Shown one piece after another: positions 8,778-18,297 of a stretch of DNA of 64,000 nt; the stretch's first letter is position 1, and each line of letters opens with the position of its first letter. The stretch is from an uncultured Lactobacillus sp. (lineage in GTDB: Bacteria; Bacillota; Bacilli; Lactobacillales; Lactobacillaceae). The notes beneath the pieces were generated by a model. That model worked only from the letters and a program-made list of their open reading frames with translations, did no database searches and was not told the DNA's origin. A program made the translations under genes and the position numbers. Location of the stretch: the NCBI RefSeq assembly GCF_910589175.1, contig NZ_CAJURR010000008.1:17372-81371 (forward strand), given 5' to 3'.

Positions 8778-9635
8778 TTAACCTTTATCAGCACCTGCTG
8801 TAATTCCGTTAACATAGAATTTTTGCATTACAATGAACAAAATCGTAATTGGAATTGCGATGATTACACATCCAGCAATAAACTGAGTAAAGAATTGTGC
8901 CATTGTACCCTTTGCTGAGTGAACCATGTTGTACAGTCCATAGGCAACAGTGTAGGTCTTCGGATTTCCTGAGGTAGAGAGGATAATACCTGAGAAAATA
9001 AAGTCTACCCATGGAGCCATGAACGAAGTAAGTGCAGTATAAACAATCATTGGCTTTGAAAGTGGTAATCCAATGTGGGTGAACACTTGGTACTTAGTTG
9101 CACCATCAATTTCAGCAGCTTCATCAATTGCTCGTGGCATGGTGTCAAAGAACCCTTTAGCAATGTAGAAACCAAGGCCGGCACCACCAACATAAACTAA
9201 GATTAATCCACCAAGATTTAGCATGTTTAAAGCCTTTAGAATGTAGTACAAGGCAATCATAGACATGAAACCTGGGAACATTCCTAATACCAAAGCAATT
9301 TGTAAGAATGGCTTACGGAAGCGGAAACGTAATCTTGATAATACGTAAGCAACTCCGATAGTTACAAACGTTGATAATGTTGCTGAAACTACAGCGACAA
9401 ATAGTGTATTTAACACCCAATTTACAAATGGATATTGTGAACTAGTAAGAATACCAACATAATTTTGCCAAGTAAATTTTTCTGGCCAAATTGTAGATAC
9501 AAATCCTGTGTTGTTGTATGAAAAACTTGCTAAAATGATCCAAATAATTGGGAAAATCCATAATACGGCTAGGATAGCTAATAGAACATATCTAAAAATT
9601 AAAGCAATTCTTCTTTGATTATGATAAGACTTCAT
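8778..9635 (-). CDS. malG: Maltodextrin ABC transporter permease MalG
   Basis: Inner-membrane permease of a CUT1 carbohydrate ABC importer, 285 residues with six predicted membrane segments. The coupling (EAA) loop reads EAAEIDGATKYQVFTHIGLP, which docks the MsmK ATPase. It starts two bases after malF ends, so the two are translationally linked. With MalF it forms the channel for maltose and maltodextrins delivered by MalE. A terminator follows. Confidence 0.95.
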   Translation of the reverse strand: MKSYHNQRRIALIFRYVLLAILAVLWIFPIIWIILASFSYNNTGFVSTIWPEKFTWQNYVGILTSSQYPFVNWVLNTLFVAVVSATLSTFVTIGVAYVLSRLRFRFRKPFLQIALVLGMFPGFMSMIALYYILKALNMLNLGGLILVYVGGAGLGFYIAKGFFDTMPRAIDEAAEIDGATKYQVFTHIGLPLSKPMIVYTALTSFMAPWVDFIFSGIILSTSGNPKTYTVAYGLYNMVHSAKGTMAQFFTQFIAGCVIIAIPITILFIVMQKFYVNGITAGADKG

Positions 9636-9637
9636 TT

Positions 9638-10993
9638 TTAGCCCTCCTTGTACGCATTAGTATGACGATATGCAATTAGTGAGAATGTAGCACTAATGAT
9701 AAAGATCAAGATACCCAAAACAGCGGATGCATTGTAGCGTTGCTCTTGACCAAATGTTAAGTTATAAAGCCAAGTTACAAGCAAGTCTGTTGAACCAGCA
9801 CCATTATAGTTATTGTTCATTGGTGCACCACCAGTCAGCAAGTAGATAACATTGAAGTTGTTGATGTTACCAATAAATTGTTGAATCAAAGCTGGAGACA
9901 TTACGAATAAAATTTGTGGGAATGTAATGTGGTTAAAAATTTGTACTGGACTTGCGCCATCAATACGAGCAGCTTCAATTTGATCTTGCGGTAAGTTTTG
10001 AATAATAGCTGTTGAAGTTAACATTGAAACTGGAATACCTATCCACATGTTAACCACAATAACTGTAATTCTAGCAACAAGGGGACTAGCCTGGTTATCA
10101 ATGAAGTGAATTGGGTGACTAATCCATCCCCAATTCATAAGTAAGGTGTTCAATGGTCCTTGATAATCAAGGAATTGTGCCATCATTAATAGAGAAACAA
10201 ATTGTGGTACAGCATAAACAATTACGAAAATTGTTCTCCATAGGTTCTTATGCTTAATTCCCTTTGATTCAATCAAAAGGGCTAATAAGACACCAAAGAA
10301 GAAAGTAGTAGCTGTAGCAGCAACTGCCCAAATTAAGGTCCAGCCTAAAACTGGGAAGAAAGTACCTGCTAAATCACCACTCAACACGTTTCCAAATGCT
10401 TGAAAACCAGTCCAGGAAAATCCAACTGAGTGTTGACGATCATAGTTAGTAAATGCCATTGAAATCATGAAGACTGTTGGCAAAACCGTAAATAAAATGA
10501 TTAAAACAATTGGAATTGTCATCAAAGTTGCATGCAATCTTTGATCAAACAAAGATGCAATTTCTTCACGGTTAGTTGGAATATGTTCATGTCTTTTTTC
10601 TAATAAGAAAGTATGCTTATTAGATTTTAAATTAATGATATATAGATATATGAAACCAGCAACAATGAATAAAGCCAAAATACCAAATAATAGAATTAAA
10701 ACAGAATTATCTGGCTGCTGAGTAACATATACTCCTTGAGCTTTATCAAATACAACGCGTTTACTCTTTATTGCACCTAAGTTACTTAAACCAGCAATTG
10801 AATGAATTCCACTTAAAAAGAACCAAACTAAAAATACAATTTCAGCAAATAAAAGTGAAAATCCTTTTACCCATTGCCGATGTTTAATAGCATTTAAGCC
10901 CATGATGAAGAATGATAATTTTGTTACTGCATCTCCATCTTTCCATGTTTCCTTTAAGGTAACTGCAGGCGTAGCATGTTTTTTCTTAAACAT
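9638..10993 (-). CDS. malF: Maltodextrin ABC transporter permease MalF
   Basis: 451-residue CUT1 permease. Like other MalF proteins it has an N-terminal extension with extra hydrophobic segments before the core permease domain; the first 40 residues are cytoplasmic and the segment around residue 95 to 120 precedes a basic linker. The EAA loop reads EAARIDGASPVQIFNHITFP near residue 340. It lies between malE and malG. Partner of MalG; the complex imports linear maltooligosaccharides. Confidence 0.94.
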   Translation of the reverse strand: MFKKKHATPAVTLKETWKDGDAVTKLSFFIMGLNAIKHRQWVKGFSLLFAEIVFLVWFFLSGIHSIAGLSNLGAIKSKRVVFDKAQGVYVTQQPDNSVLILLFGILALFIVAGFIYLYIINLKSNKHTFLLEKRHEHIPTNREEIASLFDQRLHATLMTIPIVLIILFTVLPTVFMISMAFTNYDRQHSVGFSWTGFQAFGNVLSGDLAGTFFPVLGWTLIWAVAATATTFFFGVLLALLIESKGIKHKNLWRTIFVIVYAVPQFVSLLMMAQFLDYQGPLNTLLMNWGWISHPIHFIDNQASPLVARITVIVVNMWIGIPVSMLTSTAIIQNLPQDQIEAARIDGASPVQIFNHITFPQILFVMSPALIQQFIGNINNFNVIYLLTGGAPMNNNYNGAGSTDLLVTWLYNLTFGQEQRYNASAVLGILIFIISATFSLIAYRHTNAYKEG

Positions 10994-11029
10994 AATTAAT
11001 CAAACCTTTGCTTATGTGTTTTTTCAAGA

Positions 11030-12247
11030 TTATTCTTCCTTAGAAATCTTCTTTTGTAATTTAGCAAGCTTACTCTTGTATTGAGATGGCTTAATCTTGC
11101 CGTCGTATGCACCACTAATTAATGGAGCTGAGTCGTTCCAGAAGATTGACATTTGTGGCAATTTAGGTTGAAGAACTGAGTAGCCTGGTTGAGCCATTTG
11201 AATTACAGCCTTAGCAACTGGGTCGTTCTTAACCTCTGCAGTATTTTGAGCGGCCTTGTTTACAGGAATTTCACCAGCATTCTTGTGAACAATTAATTGG
11301 TTTTCTTTGTTAGATAAGTATTTAGCCAAAATTGCTGCATTCTTAGCATTAGAAGTATGTGAGTTAACAGCGAAACATTCAATACCTAAGAAAGCTTCCA
11401 TTTGTGCAGTCTTACCGCCCACTTCAATGGTTGGATATGGAGCAACTCCTAAGTTCTTACCTAAAATCTTCTTAATATTAGCTGCGTTCCATGGACCATC
11501 TAAGATAGCTTGGGCATTACCCTTCTTTAATTGGTTAAGTGCGTTTGAAGTTTGCATAACGCCTTTATTGTTCTTTTGTTCAGCGTACCACTTCATTGCA
11601 TTTACACCATTTTGTGAATCCATAGTGGAGCCTTTTACATCTTCTCCGCTGTTACCAAATAACTTTGTACCTGCTGAGAACATTACTGGCCACATTACGT
11701 AAGCATTAGTGAAGTCAGTTGCAACTACACCTTTAGAAGTCATAGTCTTCCAAGATTTAACATCTTCTGGTGAAAGCTTAGACTTGTCATAGTAAACAGT
11801 TTGAGCTTGTTCAGAATATGGATATGCGTAAAGCTTGCCTTTCCATTCAACACCTTTGTATGCTTCTGGAACAGAATTCTTTTTAATTTCCTTAGTATCA
11901 GTTGGTGACAATGGGTTAATGTAACCTGAATCTGCCATTTGTCCTAATTGGTCATTTGGAACACCAAATACATCTGCGGCTTTTGAAGGGTCTTTAGCAA
12001 CATCAGTTTTTGCATTAGCTGAACCATTAGGGTTTTGAGTAACCTTAACTTTAATATTAGGATGTTCTTTTTCAAAGTCTTTTACTACACCCTTATACCA
12101 ACTAACACGAGCAGTATCTACCCAAAGAGTTAATTGCTTATTTGAGCTCTTTGATTCATTTGAATTAGAGTTGTTACTACAAGCAGTTAATGAAATAGCA
12201 GATATTGCTACAACACTACCTAAAGCCAATTTTTTCCATAACTTCAT
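11030..12247 (-). CDS. malE: Maltose/maltodextrin-binding lipoprotein MalE
   Basis: Extracellular solute-binding protein (family 1) anchored by lipid. The chosen ATG precedes KLWKKLALGSV, with AGGAGG seven bases upstream; an upstream in-frame extension has no RBS and would bury the signal peptide. Signal peptide with lipobox LTAC, so the mature protein starts at Cys23, followed by a Ser/Asn-rich tether. 405 residues. It is preceded by two hairpins that separate it from msmK and may raise its mRNA level relative to the ATPase, as is common for binding proteins. Confidence 0.95.
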   Translation of the reverse strand: MKLWKKLALGSVVAISAISLTACSNNSNSNESKSSNKQLTLWVDTARVSWYKGVVKDFEKEHPNIKVKVTQNPNGSANAKTDVAKDPSKAADVFGVPNDQLGQMADSGYINPLSPTDTKEIKKNSVPEAYKGVEWKGKLYAYPYSEQAQTVYYDKSKLSPEDVKSWKTMTSKGVVATDFTNAYVMWPVMFSAGTKLFGNSGEDVKGSTMDSQNGVNAMKWYAEQKNNKGVMQTSNALNQLKKGNAQAILDGPWNAANIKKILGKNLGVAPYPTIEVGGKTAQMEAFLGIECFAVNSHTSNAKNAAILAKYLSNKENQLIVHKNAGEIPVNKAAQNTAEVKNDPVAKAVIQMAQPGYSVLQPKLPQMSIFWNDSAPLISGAYDGKIKPSQYKSKLAKLQKKISKEE

Positions 12248-12284
12248 GATTTTTCCTCCTAGCCATGACTGGCTAAATACATTA

Positions 12285-12357
12285 TTACAACCGTGAACCA
12301 AGTTTCACACTCGTTGTAAACCTAATTAATATTTTGCAGAAGCGTCCTCTCCTGCAA
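12285..12357 (-). other. Two intercistronic hairpins between msmK and malE
   Basis: On the minus strand, directly after the msmK stop, TTGCAG pairs with CTGCAA (12334-12357), without a following T tract. About 15 bases on, TTACAAC / GTTGTAA with an inner GTGAAAC / GTTCAC arm (12285-12319) forms a second hairpin. These look like mRNA-stability or processing elements, or weak attenuators, rather than a clean terminator. Confidence 0.55.
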
Positions 12358-12358
12358 G

Positions 12359-13462
12359 TTAACGAATGGCATTCGTTGTATCTTTATCAAAGAAGTGGGC
12401 TTTATTAACATCAAATCCCATTTTCACTTTATCGCCTGGAGTATGGTAATCACGGGCATTTACAATGGCTACAAATTCTGTTCCATCAACTTTTTGATAA
12501 AGCTGAATAGTTGAGCCCAGTAGCTCTGAAACAACAACAGTTGATTCAACAACTGAATTGGGCCAAGTTTCAAGGAAAGCTTCCTCTGAATGAATATCTT
12601 CAGGACGAATACCAAAGACTAAATCTTTATCTTCATATCCCTTTTCTTTAAGCATCTTTGCTTTACCTTCAGGGATTTCGATATCTAGACCTTTTCCGTC
12701 GCTAATTCGATTTCCTTTAAAGTGAACATTAAAGAAGTTCATTTGAGGAGATCCAATAAAGCCAGCAACGAACATATTTACTGGTGTATTGTAAACTTCT
12801 AGAGGTGTACCAATTTGTTGAACTTTCCCCACTGACATAACTACTACCCGATCTGCTAAAGTCATGGCTTCAGTTTGATCGTGAGTAACGTAAATCGTAG
12901 TAGTTCCCAAATTTTGGTGCAACTTAGCAATTTCGGCACGCATTGTGACACGTAATTTTGCATCCAAGTTTGATAAAGGTTCATCCATTAAGAAAATTGG
13001 AGCATCCCGGACAATTGCCCGTCCTAAGGCAACACGCTGTCTTTGACCACCAGATAATTCAGCTGGTTTTTTATCAAGATATTCTGATAAACCTAAAATA
13101 TCTGCTGCATGCTTAACTCGCTTATCAATTTCATCTTTCTTATAATGACGAAGCTTTAATCCAAAAGCCATGTTATCGTAAATGGACATATGAGGGTACA
13201 AAGCATAGTTTTGGAAAACCATGGCAATGTCTCTATCTTTTGGTGCAACGTCATTCATTACCTTATGGTCAATCTCTAAAGTACCTTTAGAAATATCTTC
13301 TAGACCGGCAACCATTCTCAAAGTAGTTGATTTACCACAACCAGATGGTCCAACAAAAACGATAAATTCCTTATCTTTGATATGTAAATCAAAGTCATTA
13401 ACTGAATATTTATCATTTCCTTCGTACTTTTTATAGATATGGTTTAAATCTACTTCAACCAT
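12359..13462 (-). CDS. msmK: Carbohydrate ABC transporter ATPase MsmK/MalK
   Basis: Cytoplasmic ATPase of the CUT1 importer, 367 residues. Walker [10 protein letters not shown] (residues about 38-46), signature LSGGQRQRV, Walker [15 protein letters not shown], and the switch His in THDQTEA. A C-terminal TOBE/OB region (about 240-367) matches MalK-type regulatory domains. In Gram-positives one MsmK-type ATPase often serves several sugar importers. It lies between pgmB and malE, all on one strand. Confidence 0.95.
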   Translation of the reverse strand: MVEVDLNHIYKKYEGNDKYSVNDFDLHIKDKEFIVFVGPSGCGKSTTLRMVAGLEDISKGTLEIDHKVMNDVAPKDRDIAMVFQNYALYPHMSIYDNMAFGLKLRHYKKDEIDKRVKHAADILGLSEYLDKKPAELSGGQRQRVALGRAIVRDAPIFLMDEPLSNLDAKLRVTMRAEIAKLHQNLGTTTIYVTHDQTEAMTLADRVVVMSVGKVQQIGTPLEVYNTPVNMFVAGFIGSPQMNFFNVHFKGNRISDGKGLDIEIPEGKAKMLKEKGYEDKDLVFGIRPEDIHSEEAFLETWPNSVVESTVVVSELLGSTIQLYQKVDGTEFVAIVNARDYHTPGDKVKMGFDVNKAHFFDKDTTNAIR

Positions 13463-13482
13463 TCTCTTTCCCTACTTCCCTC

Positions 13483-14145
13483 TTATTTTTTATTAAAAAC
13501 TGATTCAATTTCTGAAAGTTTCAATTCTTTAGTAGTTGGAACAATATAATCAGCCTCTTTCAAGACCTCTTTATTCCCAATTCCAACTGCAAATTGACCA
13601 GCACTTTTAATTGATTGAACACCGGCTTGAGCATCTTCAAAACTAATTACTTCGTCTGCATTCAAACCAGCCAATTCTTGTGCCTTTTCATAAATTTCTG
13701 GATCTGGTTTTCCGCGATGAAGTGTTGCTGGATCAACAATGCCATCAAATTCATCCATAATTCCTAACTTTGTTAAAATCTTAGGTGCATTTTTTGAGGC
13801 AGAAGCAATAACCATTTTTAAGTTTTGCTTCTTTGCATCACTAAGTAGTTCTGGAATACCTGGCAAAATATCTGCTGGCGTCATTTTTTCAACTTGTTCA
13901 ACAAATTTAGTATTCTTTTCTGCTGCGAACTTTTCTTTTTCTGCTTCAGAATATTTATCTTCCTGATTGCCATATTTCAAAATCAGATTTAAAGAATCCA
14001 TTCTTGAAATACCCCTTAAGCTATCAAGTTGATCATCCGTTAAGTTAATCCCTAATTCCTTAGCTAAATTATTCCAAGCAGTTAAATGATAGACAGCCGA
14101 ATTTGTTAAAACTCCATCTAAGTCAAAAATTAGTCCTTTAAGCAT
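13483..14145 (-). CDS. pgmB: Beta-phosphoglucomutase
   Basis: HAD-superfamily mutase converting beta-glucose 1-phosphate to glucose 6-phosphate. 220 residues; nucleophile Asp8 and acid/base Asp10 in IFDLDGVLTNS, cap domain after it, phosphate-binding Ser/Thr in VIASASKN, Lys in HRGKPDPE, and metal-binding FEDAQAG. It overlaps the end of the maltose phosphorylase gene by 16 bases, so the two are translationally coupled, and it uses that enzyme's product. Confidence 0.95.
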   Translation of the reverse strand: MLKGLIFDLDGVLTNSAVYHLTAWNNLAKELGINLTDDQLDSLRGISRMDSLNLILKYGNQEDKYSEAEKEKFAAEKNTKFVEQVEKMTPADILPGIPELLSDAKKQNLKMVIASASKNAPKILTKLGIMDEFDGIVDPATLHRGKPDPEIYEKAQELAGLNADEVISFEDAQAGVQSIKSAGQFAVGIGNKEVLKEADYIVPTTKELKLSEIESVFNKK

Positions 14146-16400
14146 TCACTTTCACCTTCTTTAAGCGTTACCTTCTTATCATTAACAAGAATTTCTAGAT
14201 CTTTACCTTCAAGTAAAGAGATCTTGGTTTCTTGATGATCAACATAAACTTTAATTAAACGACCACGGTAGTTAATCTTAAAGCTATAGTGATCCCAGTT
14301 ATCTGGAATAAATGGCTTAAATTTCAATTGGTCATGATCGTATCTCATTCCAGCAAATCCCTGAACAATAGCTAACCATGATCCACTCATCGAAGTAATA
14401 TGCAAACCATCAACTGTATCATTGTTGTAATTATCTAAATCAAGTCTTGCAGTTCTTTCATACAGTTCAACTGCCTTATCTTTCTTTCCTAATTCAGCAG
14501 CTAAAACTGAGTGAATTGAAGGTGAAAGTGAACTTTCATGAACAGTTAAAGGTTCATAGAAATCAAAGTTCTTTTCTTTTTGATCCTTAGTATAGTTTTC
14601 TGGGAAGAAATAGATACCTTGCAAAACATCAGCTTGTTTAATAAATGGTGATCTTAAGATCTTATCCCAAGACCAATGTTGGTTAATAGGACGTTGATCT
14701 TCAATTTCACTAACGGGACGAATCTCTTTATCAAGAAAATCATCTTGTTGTAAGAAAATACCTAATTTCTTGTCTTCCGGTAGATAAATCTTATCAACAA
14801 TGTCTTGCCACTTTTCTTTTTCTTCTTCAGTAACATGTACTCGTTCTTGTGCTTCCTTAGTTGCAAGCGGTAAACGCTCTAGTGTATATTTCAGAAGCCA
14901 TCTTGCCATAGTATTAGTAAACCAGTTATTATTTACATTATTTTCATATTCATTTGGTCCGGTAACACCATGCATTACATACTTGTTACGCCACTTAGAC
15001 CAATGAACGCGAGCTGCCCAGAATCTTGCAGTTCCAACTAAGACATCCATACCTTCATTCTTAACATAGCTATCATCGCCCGTATATTCGGTATACATTG
15101 CAATTGCATGTGGAATATCAGCATTTCTGTGGATTTCTTCAAAAGTGATTTCCCATTCGTTATGACATTCAATACCATTGAAAGTTACCATTGGGAACAA
15201 AGCACCTGGAAGGCCTTGTTCCTTAGCATTGTGATATGCACCAGGCAATTGATTATGACGATATTGAAGAAGTGCTTTAGTAACGCTTGGGTTAGTAATT
15301 CCTAAGTACATTGGAACGATGTAAGCCTCAGTATCCCAATAAGTAGCACCACCGTATTTTTCACCAGTAAATCCCTTAGGACCAACGTTCAAGCGTTCAT
15401 CTTCACCGTAGTATGTCATGAACAATTGAGCAATATTAAATCTAATCCCCTGTTGTGCTGCTGCATCACCAGAAATTTCAACATCACTCATATCCCAACG
15501 TTTTTGCCATTCAGCAGTATGGTCAGCTAAGTTTTCTTCAAAGCTCTTTGATTGAAGCTTATTCATTAAATCTTCAGCAACACTTGCTTGATCTTTTTCT
15601 TCAACATCTCTACTTGTTATAACAATAACGTCTTTTTCAAGTTCGTAGCTTTGTCCTTCACTTAATTCAACTGAAAATTTTTCGCTTAACTTGGCTTCTT
15701 TAGTAGAAACTTCAGTTTGAATTAGTTCACCATTGTGGCGTAAAGATTCTTGAAGTAAAACAGTGAATTGAGGCACTTCATAGGGATTAGGCTTAGTTTT
15801 TACCTGGATAGTTTTTGTATCCTTATTCTCACCAAGTGGAATCCAGAAGCGTTCATCATAGTTACTGTCTTCGTTAACAACTGTTCCATCTAAAGTAGAA
15901 TCAAAATCAATCTTAGCCTTCCCCTCAAGTACCGTAGCTTTTACTTTAATTAAAGCAGCTTCTTTTTGTACAATGTGGAGAAAACGTTCAAATTCAAATT
16001 TAACTTTGACATCTTTACCTTCATAGATAAAACTTCTTGAAAGAAGTCCTTGATGCATATCAAGTGATAATTCAAAATCACTAAATTTCACTTTGGCTAA
16101 ATCAATTTTTTCACCGTTGACGGTGATCCCAATTCCAATAAAACTTGGAGCATTTGGTGTCTTACCAAAGTACTTTGGGTATCCATTCTTCCACCAACCA
16201 ACAACTGTCTTATCTGGGAACCACACACCTGCTAAGTATGTTCCTTGAAGCGTGTCACCAGAGTAACCCTCCTCAAAGTTTCCTCTCATTCCCATATAGT
16301 CGTTACCAATTGCTGTAATACTTTCTTGTAACCTTTTATCTTCCTTGGAAAATTCATGTGTTGTTACTTTCCAAGGATCAACCTCAAAAATTCTCTTCAT
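14130..16400 (-). CDS. mapA: Maltose phosphorylase (GH65)
   Basis: Phosphorolyses maltose to glucose and beta-glucose 1-phosphate in the cytoplasm. 756 residues, typical for GH65 maltose phosphorylases. General acid Glu lies in GVTGPNEYENNVNNNW; the phosphate-binding loop is HESSLSPSIHS. The second of two close ATGs is chosen because GGAG is seven bases before it but only three or four before the first. It is the first gene of the second maltodextrin transcription unit (mapA-pgmB-msmK-malEFG), behind a promoter with a MalR operator and a cre-like site. Confidence 0.95.
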   Translation of the reverse strand: MKRIFEVDPWKVTTHEFSKEDKRLQESITAIGNDYMGMRGNFEEGYSGDTLQGTYLAGVWFPDKTVVGWWKNGYPKYFGKTPNAPSFIGIGITVNGEKIDLAKVKFSDFELSLDMHQGLLSRSFIYEGKDVKVKFEFERFLHIVQKEAALIKVKATVLEGKAKIDFDSTLDGTVVNEDSNYDERFWIPLGENKDTKTIQVKTKPNPYEVPQFTVLLQESLRHNGELIQTEVSTKEAKLSEKFSVELSEGQSYELEKDVIVITSRDVEEKDQASVAEDLMNKLQSKSFEENLADHTAEWQKRWDMSDVEISGDAAAQQGIRFNIAQLFMTYYGEDERLNVGPKGFTGEKYGGATYWDTEAYIVPMYLGITNPSVTKALLQYRHNQLPGAYHNAKEQGLPGALFPMVTFNGIECHNEWEITFEEIHRNADIPHAIAMYTEYTGDDSYVKNEGMDVLVGTARFWAARVHWSKWRNKYVMHGVTGPNEYENNVNNNWFTNTMARWLLKYTLERLPLATKEAQERVHVTEEEKEKWQDIVDKIYLPEDKKLGIFLQQDDFLDKEIRPVSEIEDQRPINQHWSWDKILRSPFIKQADVLQGIYFFPENYTKDQKEKNFDFYEPLTVHESSLSPSIHSVLAAELGKKDKAVELYERTARLDLDNYNNDTVDGLHITSMSGSWLAIVQGFAGMRYDHDQLKFKPFIPDNWDHYSFKINYRGRLIKVYVDHQETKISLLEGKDLEILVNDKKVTLKEGESECLKD

Positions 16401-16445
16401 TATCATTCTCCATCACTTTCGTGAAGTCTTTTTATTTACAAATCT

Positions 16446-16504
16446 ATTATCTAATTATTGAAAGCGCTTAACAATGTTTGTTTTCATGTTACCGGTATCA
16501 AAAA
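16446..16504 (-). promoter_or_regulatory. mapA promoter with MalR operator and cre-like site
   Basis: Minus strand: -35 TTGTTA (16469-16474), 17-base spacer, -10 GATAAT (16446-16451). A cre-like sequence TGTTAAGCGCTTTCA (16459-16473) overlaps the -35. Upstream of it lies the palindrome GATACCGGTAAC (16488-16499) in a longer context, TTTTTTGATACCGGTAACAT, that is repeated exactly at the other maltodextrin promoter. Operator and cre centres are about 28 bases apart. Confidence 0.75.
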
Positions 16505-16512
16505 ATTATAAG

Positions 16513-16544
16513 AAAAAAAGCAGCATCTTATTGCTGCTTTTTTT
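16513..16544 (-). terminator. Terminator after neopullulanase gene
   Basis: AAAGCAGCA pairs with TGCTGCTTT around a six-base loop, T tract on the minus strand. It ends the first maltodextrin unit just upstream of the mapA promoter. Confidence 0.88.
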
Positions 16545-16553
16545 GTTCATATA

Positions 16554-18278
16554 TTAAGCTTTAACCTCGATCAAAAAGCCATCTGGCGCTAATACTCCCG
16601 ATTTATAGTTCTGACTAAGTGCTGCTGTTTTATCAATTTTAATACCTTTTTTACCTGTGTTATAGTAGGCCTTTACTGTTTCTTTGCCTGTTCGTTCAAC
16701 TTTTAAGAGACCTTTTTCTGTTACCGTTAACTTAACAGTACCTTTATTCAAAGTATCGCTATGATCAAGTCTGAATTTCACTAATTCATGGACTCTTTGC
16801 CATACTGGTCCTTCGAGCTTTCTCCAGTCCATTGGTTTGCGACAATCCGGATCATTATCGCCGCTCATTCCCATCTCTGTTCCATAGTAAATACATGGCA
16901 CTCCAGGTTGAACAAATTCATACGCAACTGCTTGTAAAGCTAAATCTTGATTGTCTTTTGCTAAAGTTAAAATTCTAGCCGTATCATGGGAATCAAGCAT
17001 ATTCATCATAGCCTGGTCAACCATATCAGGATACATCATTAGCTGATCAGTTAAGTGTTCACTTAGGTCTTTAGCATCCATTTTATGCTTGAAGAAATGA
17101 TCTTCAATTTGTAAAGTATATGGATAATTCATGACGCCTGTAAATTGATCTCCCTGAAGCCATGGACGAGCCGAATGCCATATTTCCCCAACAATATAGA
17201 AATCAGGCTTTATTTTAATTAATTCATCATGGAATCTCTTCCAGAAATGATGGTCAACTTCATTTGCAACATCTAGACGCCATGCATCAATATCAAAATA
17301 TTTTACCCAGTAGGTCGCAATTTCTAATAAGAAGTCCTGTACTTCTGGGTTAGCCGTATTTAATTTAGGCATATGCTTTTCAAATGCAAAGGTTTCATAT
17401 GGTGGATTTTTTTCACCTTTACTTGGGTCACGATAGGGTTCAACAGGATAGGAATTAATGTGGAACCAATCTTTAAAACGTGATTTTTCGCCATTTTTAA
17501 CTACATCTTGCCACTGCATTGATTGGTCACCTAAGTGATTAAACACAGCATCAAGCATTACTTTCATACCACGCTTATGTGCTTCATTAACTACTTTTGC
17601 AAATAAATCCTTGTCTCCGAAAGCTGGATCTACTTGTAAATAGTCAATTGTGTCATATTTATGATTAGAACTCGCTTTAAAAATTGGGCAGAAATATAGT
17701 CCTGTAACTCCTAACTTCTGTAGATCATCTAGATGATCTAAAACTCCCTGTAAGTCTCCCCCATAAAAATCTTCTCTACCTGGATGATCTTCCGGATTCC
17801 ACTCTTTAACATTTGCTGGGTCATTACTTTTATCGCCATTAGCAAAACGCTCCGGAAAAATTTGATACCAAACAATGTCTTTAAGCCATTTTGGAGTCTT
17901 GATGCGATCAATATCATGGAAGTACGGAACTTTAAAATACATGCCATCTTCTCTTAACTTTTTATCGCTAAATTTTTCAATACTACGATCACCGAAGATC
18001 ACATGACTTCCGTCTTTGCTAATCACTTCAAAAGTATATTTAATTCGGTGATATGGAGCAGTTAAGGTTGCTCCCCAGTAATCATTAACTTGACCACTAC
18101 CTATTTTCTCCATTTCAAGTTCTTTAGCTTGTTTTGGTGGGAGATAGTTATCCGTATAATGAACAATTACTTTTTCCACATCATCTTTTGCTGTATGAAG
18201 TCTAATTTTAACGTGTGAATGATCAATAACAAAACAATCTTCACTTTCAGTTCTATGTTTTAAAGCTGCAAGTTGCAT
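16554..18278 (-). CDS. Neopullulanase / cyclomaltodextrinase / maltogenic amylase (GH13_20)
   Basis: Cytoplasmic endo-acting amylase-family enzyme, 574 residues. An N-terminal beta-sandwich (about 1-125, CBM34-like), which usually mediates dimerisation, precedes the GH13 barrel. Catalytic residues: Asp in DAWRLDVANEVDHHFW, Glu in YIVGEIWH, Asp in LDSHDTARIL. It would cut imported maltodextrins or cyclodextrins to maltose and panose, feeding the maltose phosphorylase. GAGGAATAAAAT precedes the ATG. It starts 19 bases after the alpha-glucosidase gene, in one operon. The exact product profile (neopullulanase versus maltogenic amylase) cannot be told from sequence. Confidence 0.9.
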   Translation of the reverse strand: MQLAALKHRTESEDCFVIDHSHVKIRLHTAKDDVEKVIVHYTDNYLPPKQAKELEMEKIGSGQVNDYWGATLTAPYHRIKYTFEVISKDGSHVIFGDRSIEKFSDKKLREDGMYFKVPYFHDIDRIKTPKWLKDIVWYQIFPERFANGDKSNDPANVKEWNPEDHPGREDFYGGDLQGVLDHLDDLQKLGVTGLYFCPIFKASSNHKYDTIDYLQVDPAFGDKDLFAKVVNEAHKRGMKVMLDAVFNHLGDQSMQWQDVVKNGEKSRFKDWFHINSYPVEPYRDPSKGEKNPPYETFAFEKHMPKLNTANPEVQDFLLEIATYWVKYFDIDAWRLDVANEVDHHFWKRFHDELIKIKPDFYIVGEIWHSARPWLQGDQFTGVMNYPYTLQIEDHFFKHKMDAKDLSEHLTDQLMMYPDMVDQAMMNMLDSHDTARILTLAKDNQDLALQAVAYEFVQPGVPCIYYGTEMGMSGDNDPDCRKPMDWRKLEGPVWQRVHELVKFRLDHSDTLNKGTVKLTVTEKGLLKVERTGKETVKAYYNTGKKGIKIDKTAALSQNYKSGVLAPDGFLIEVKA

Positions 18279-18297
18279 ATTTTATTCCTCAATCTTT

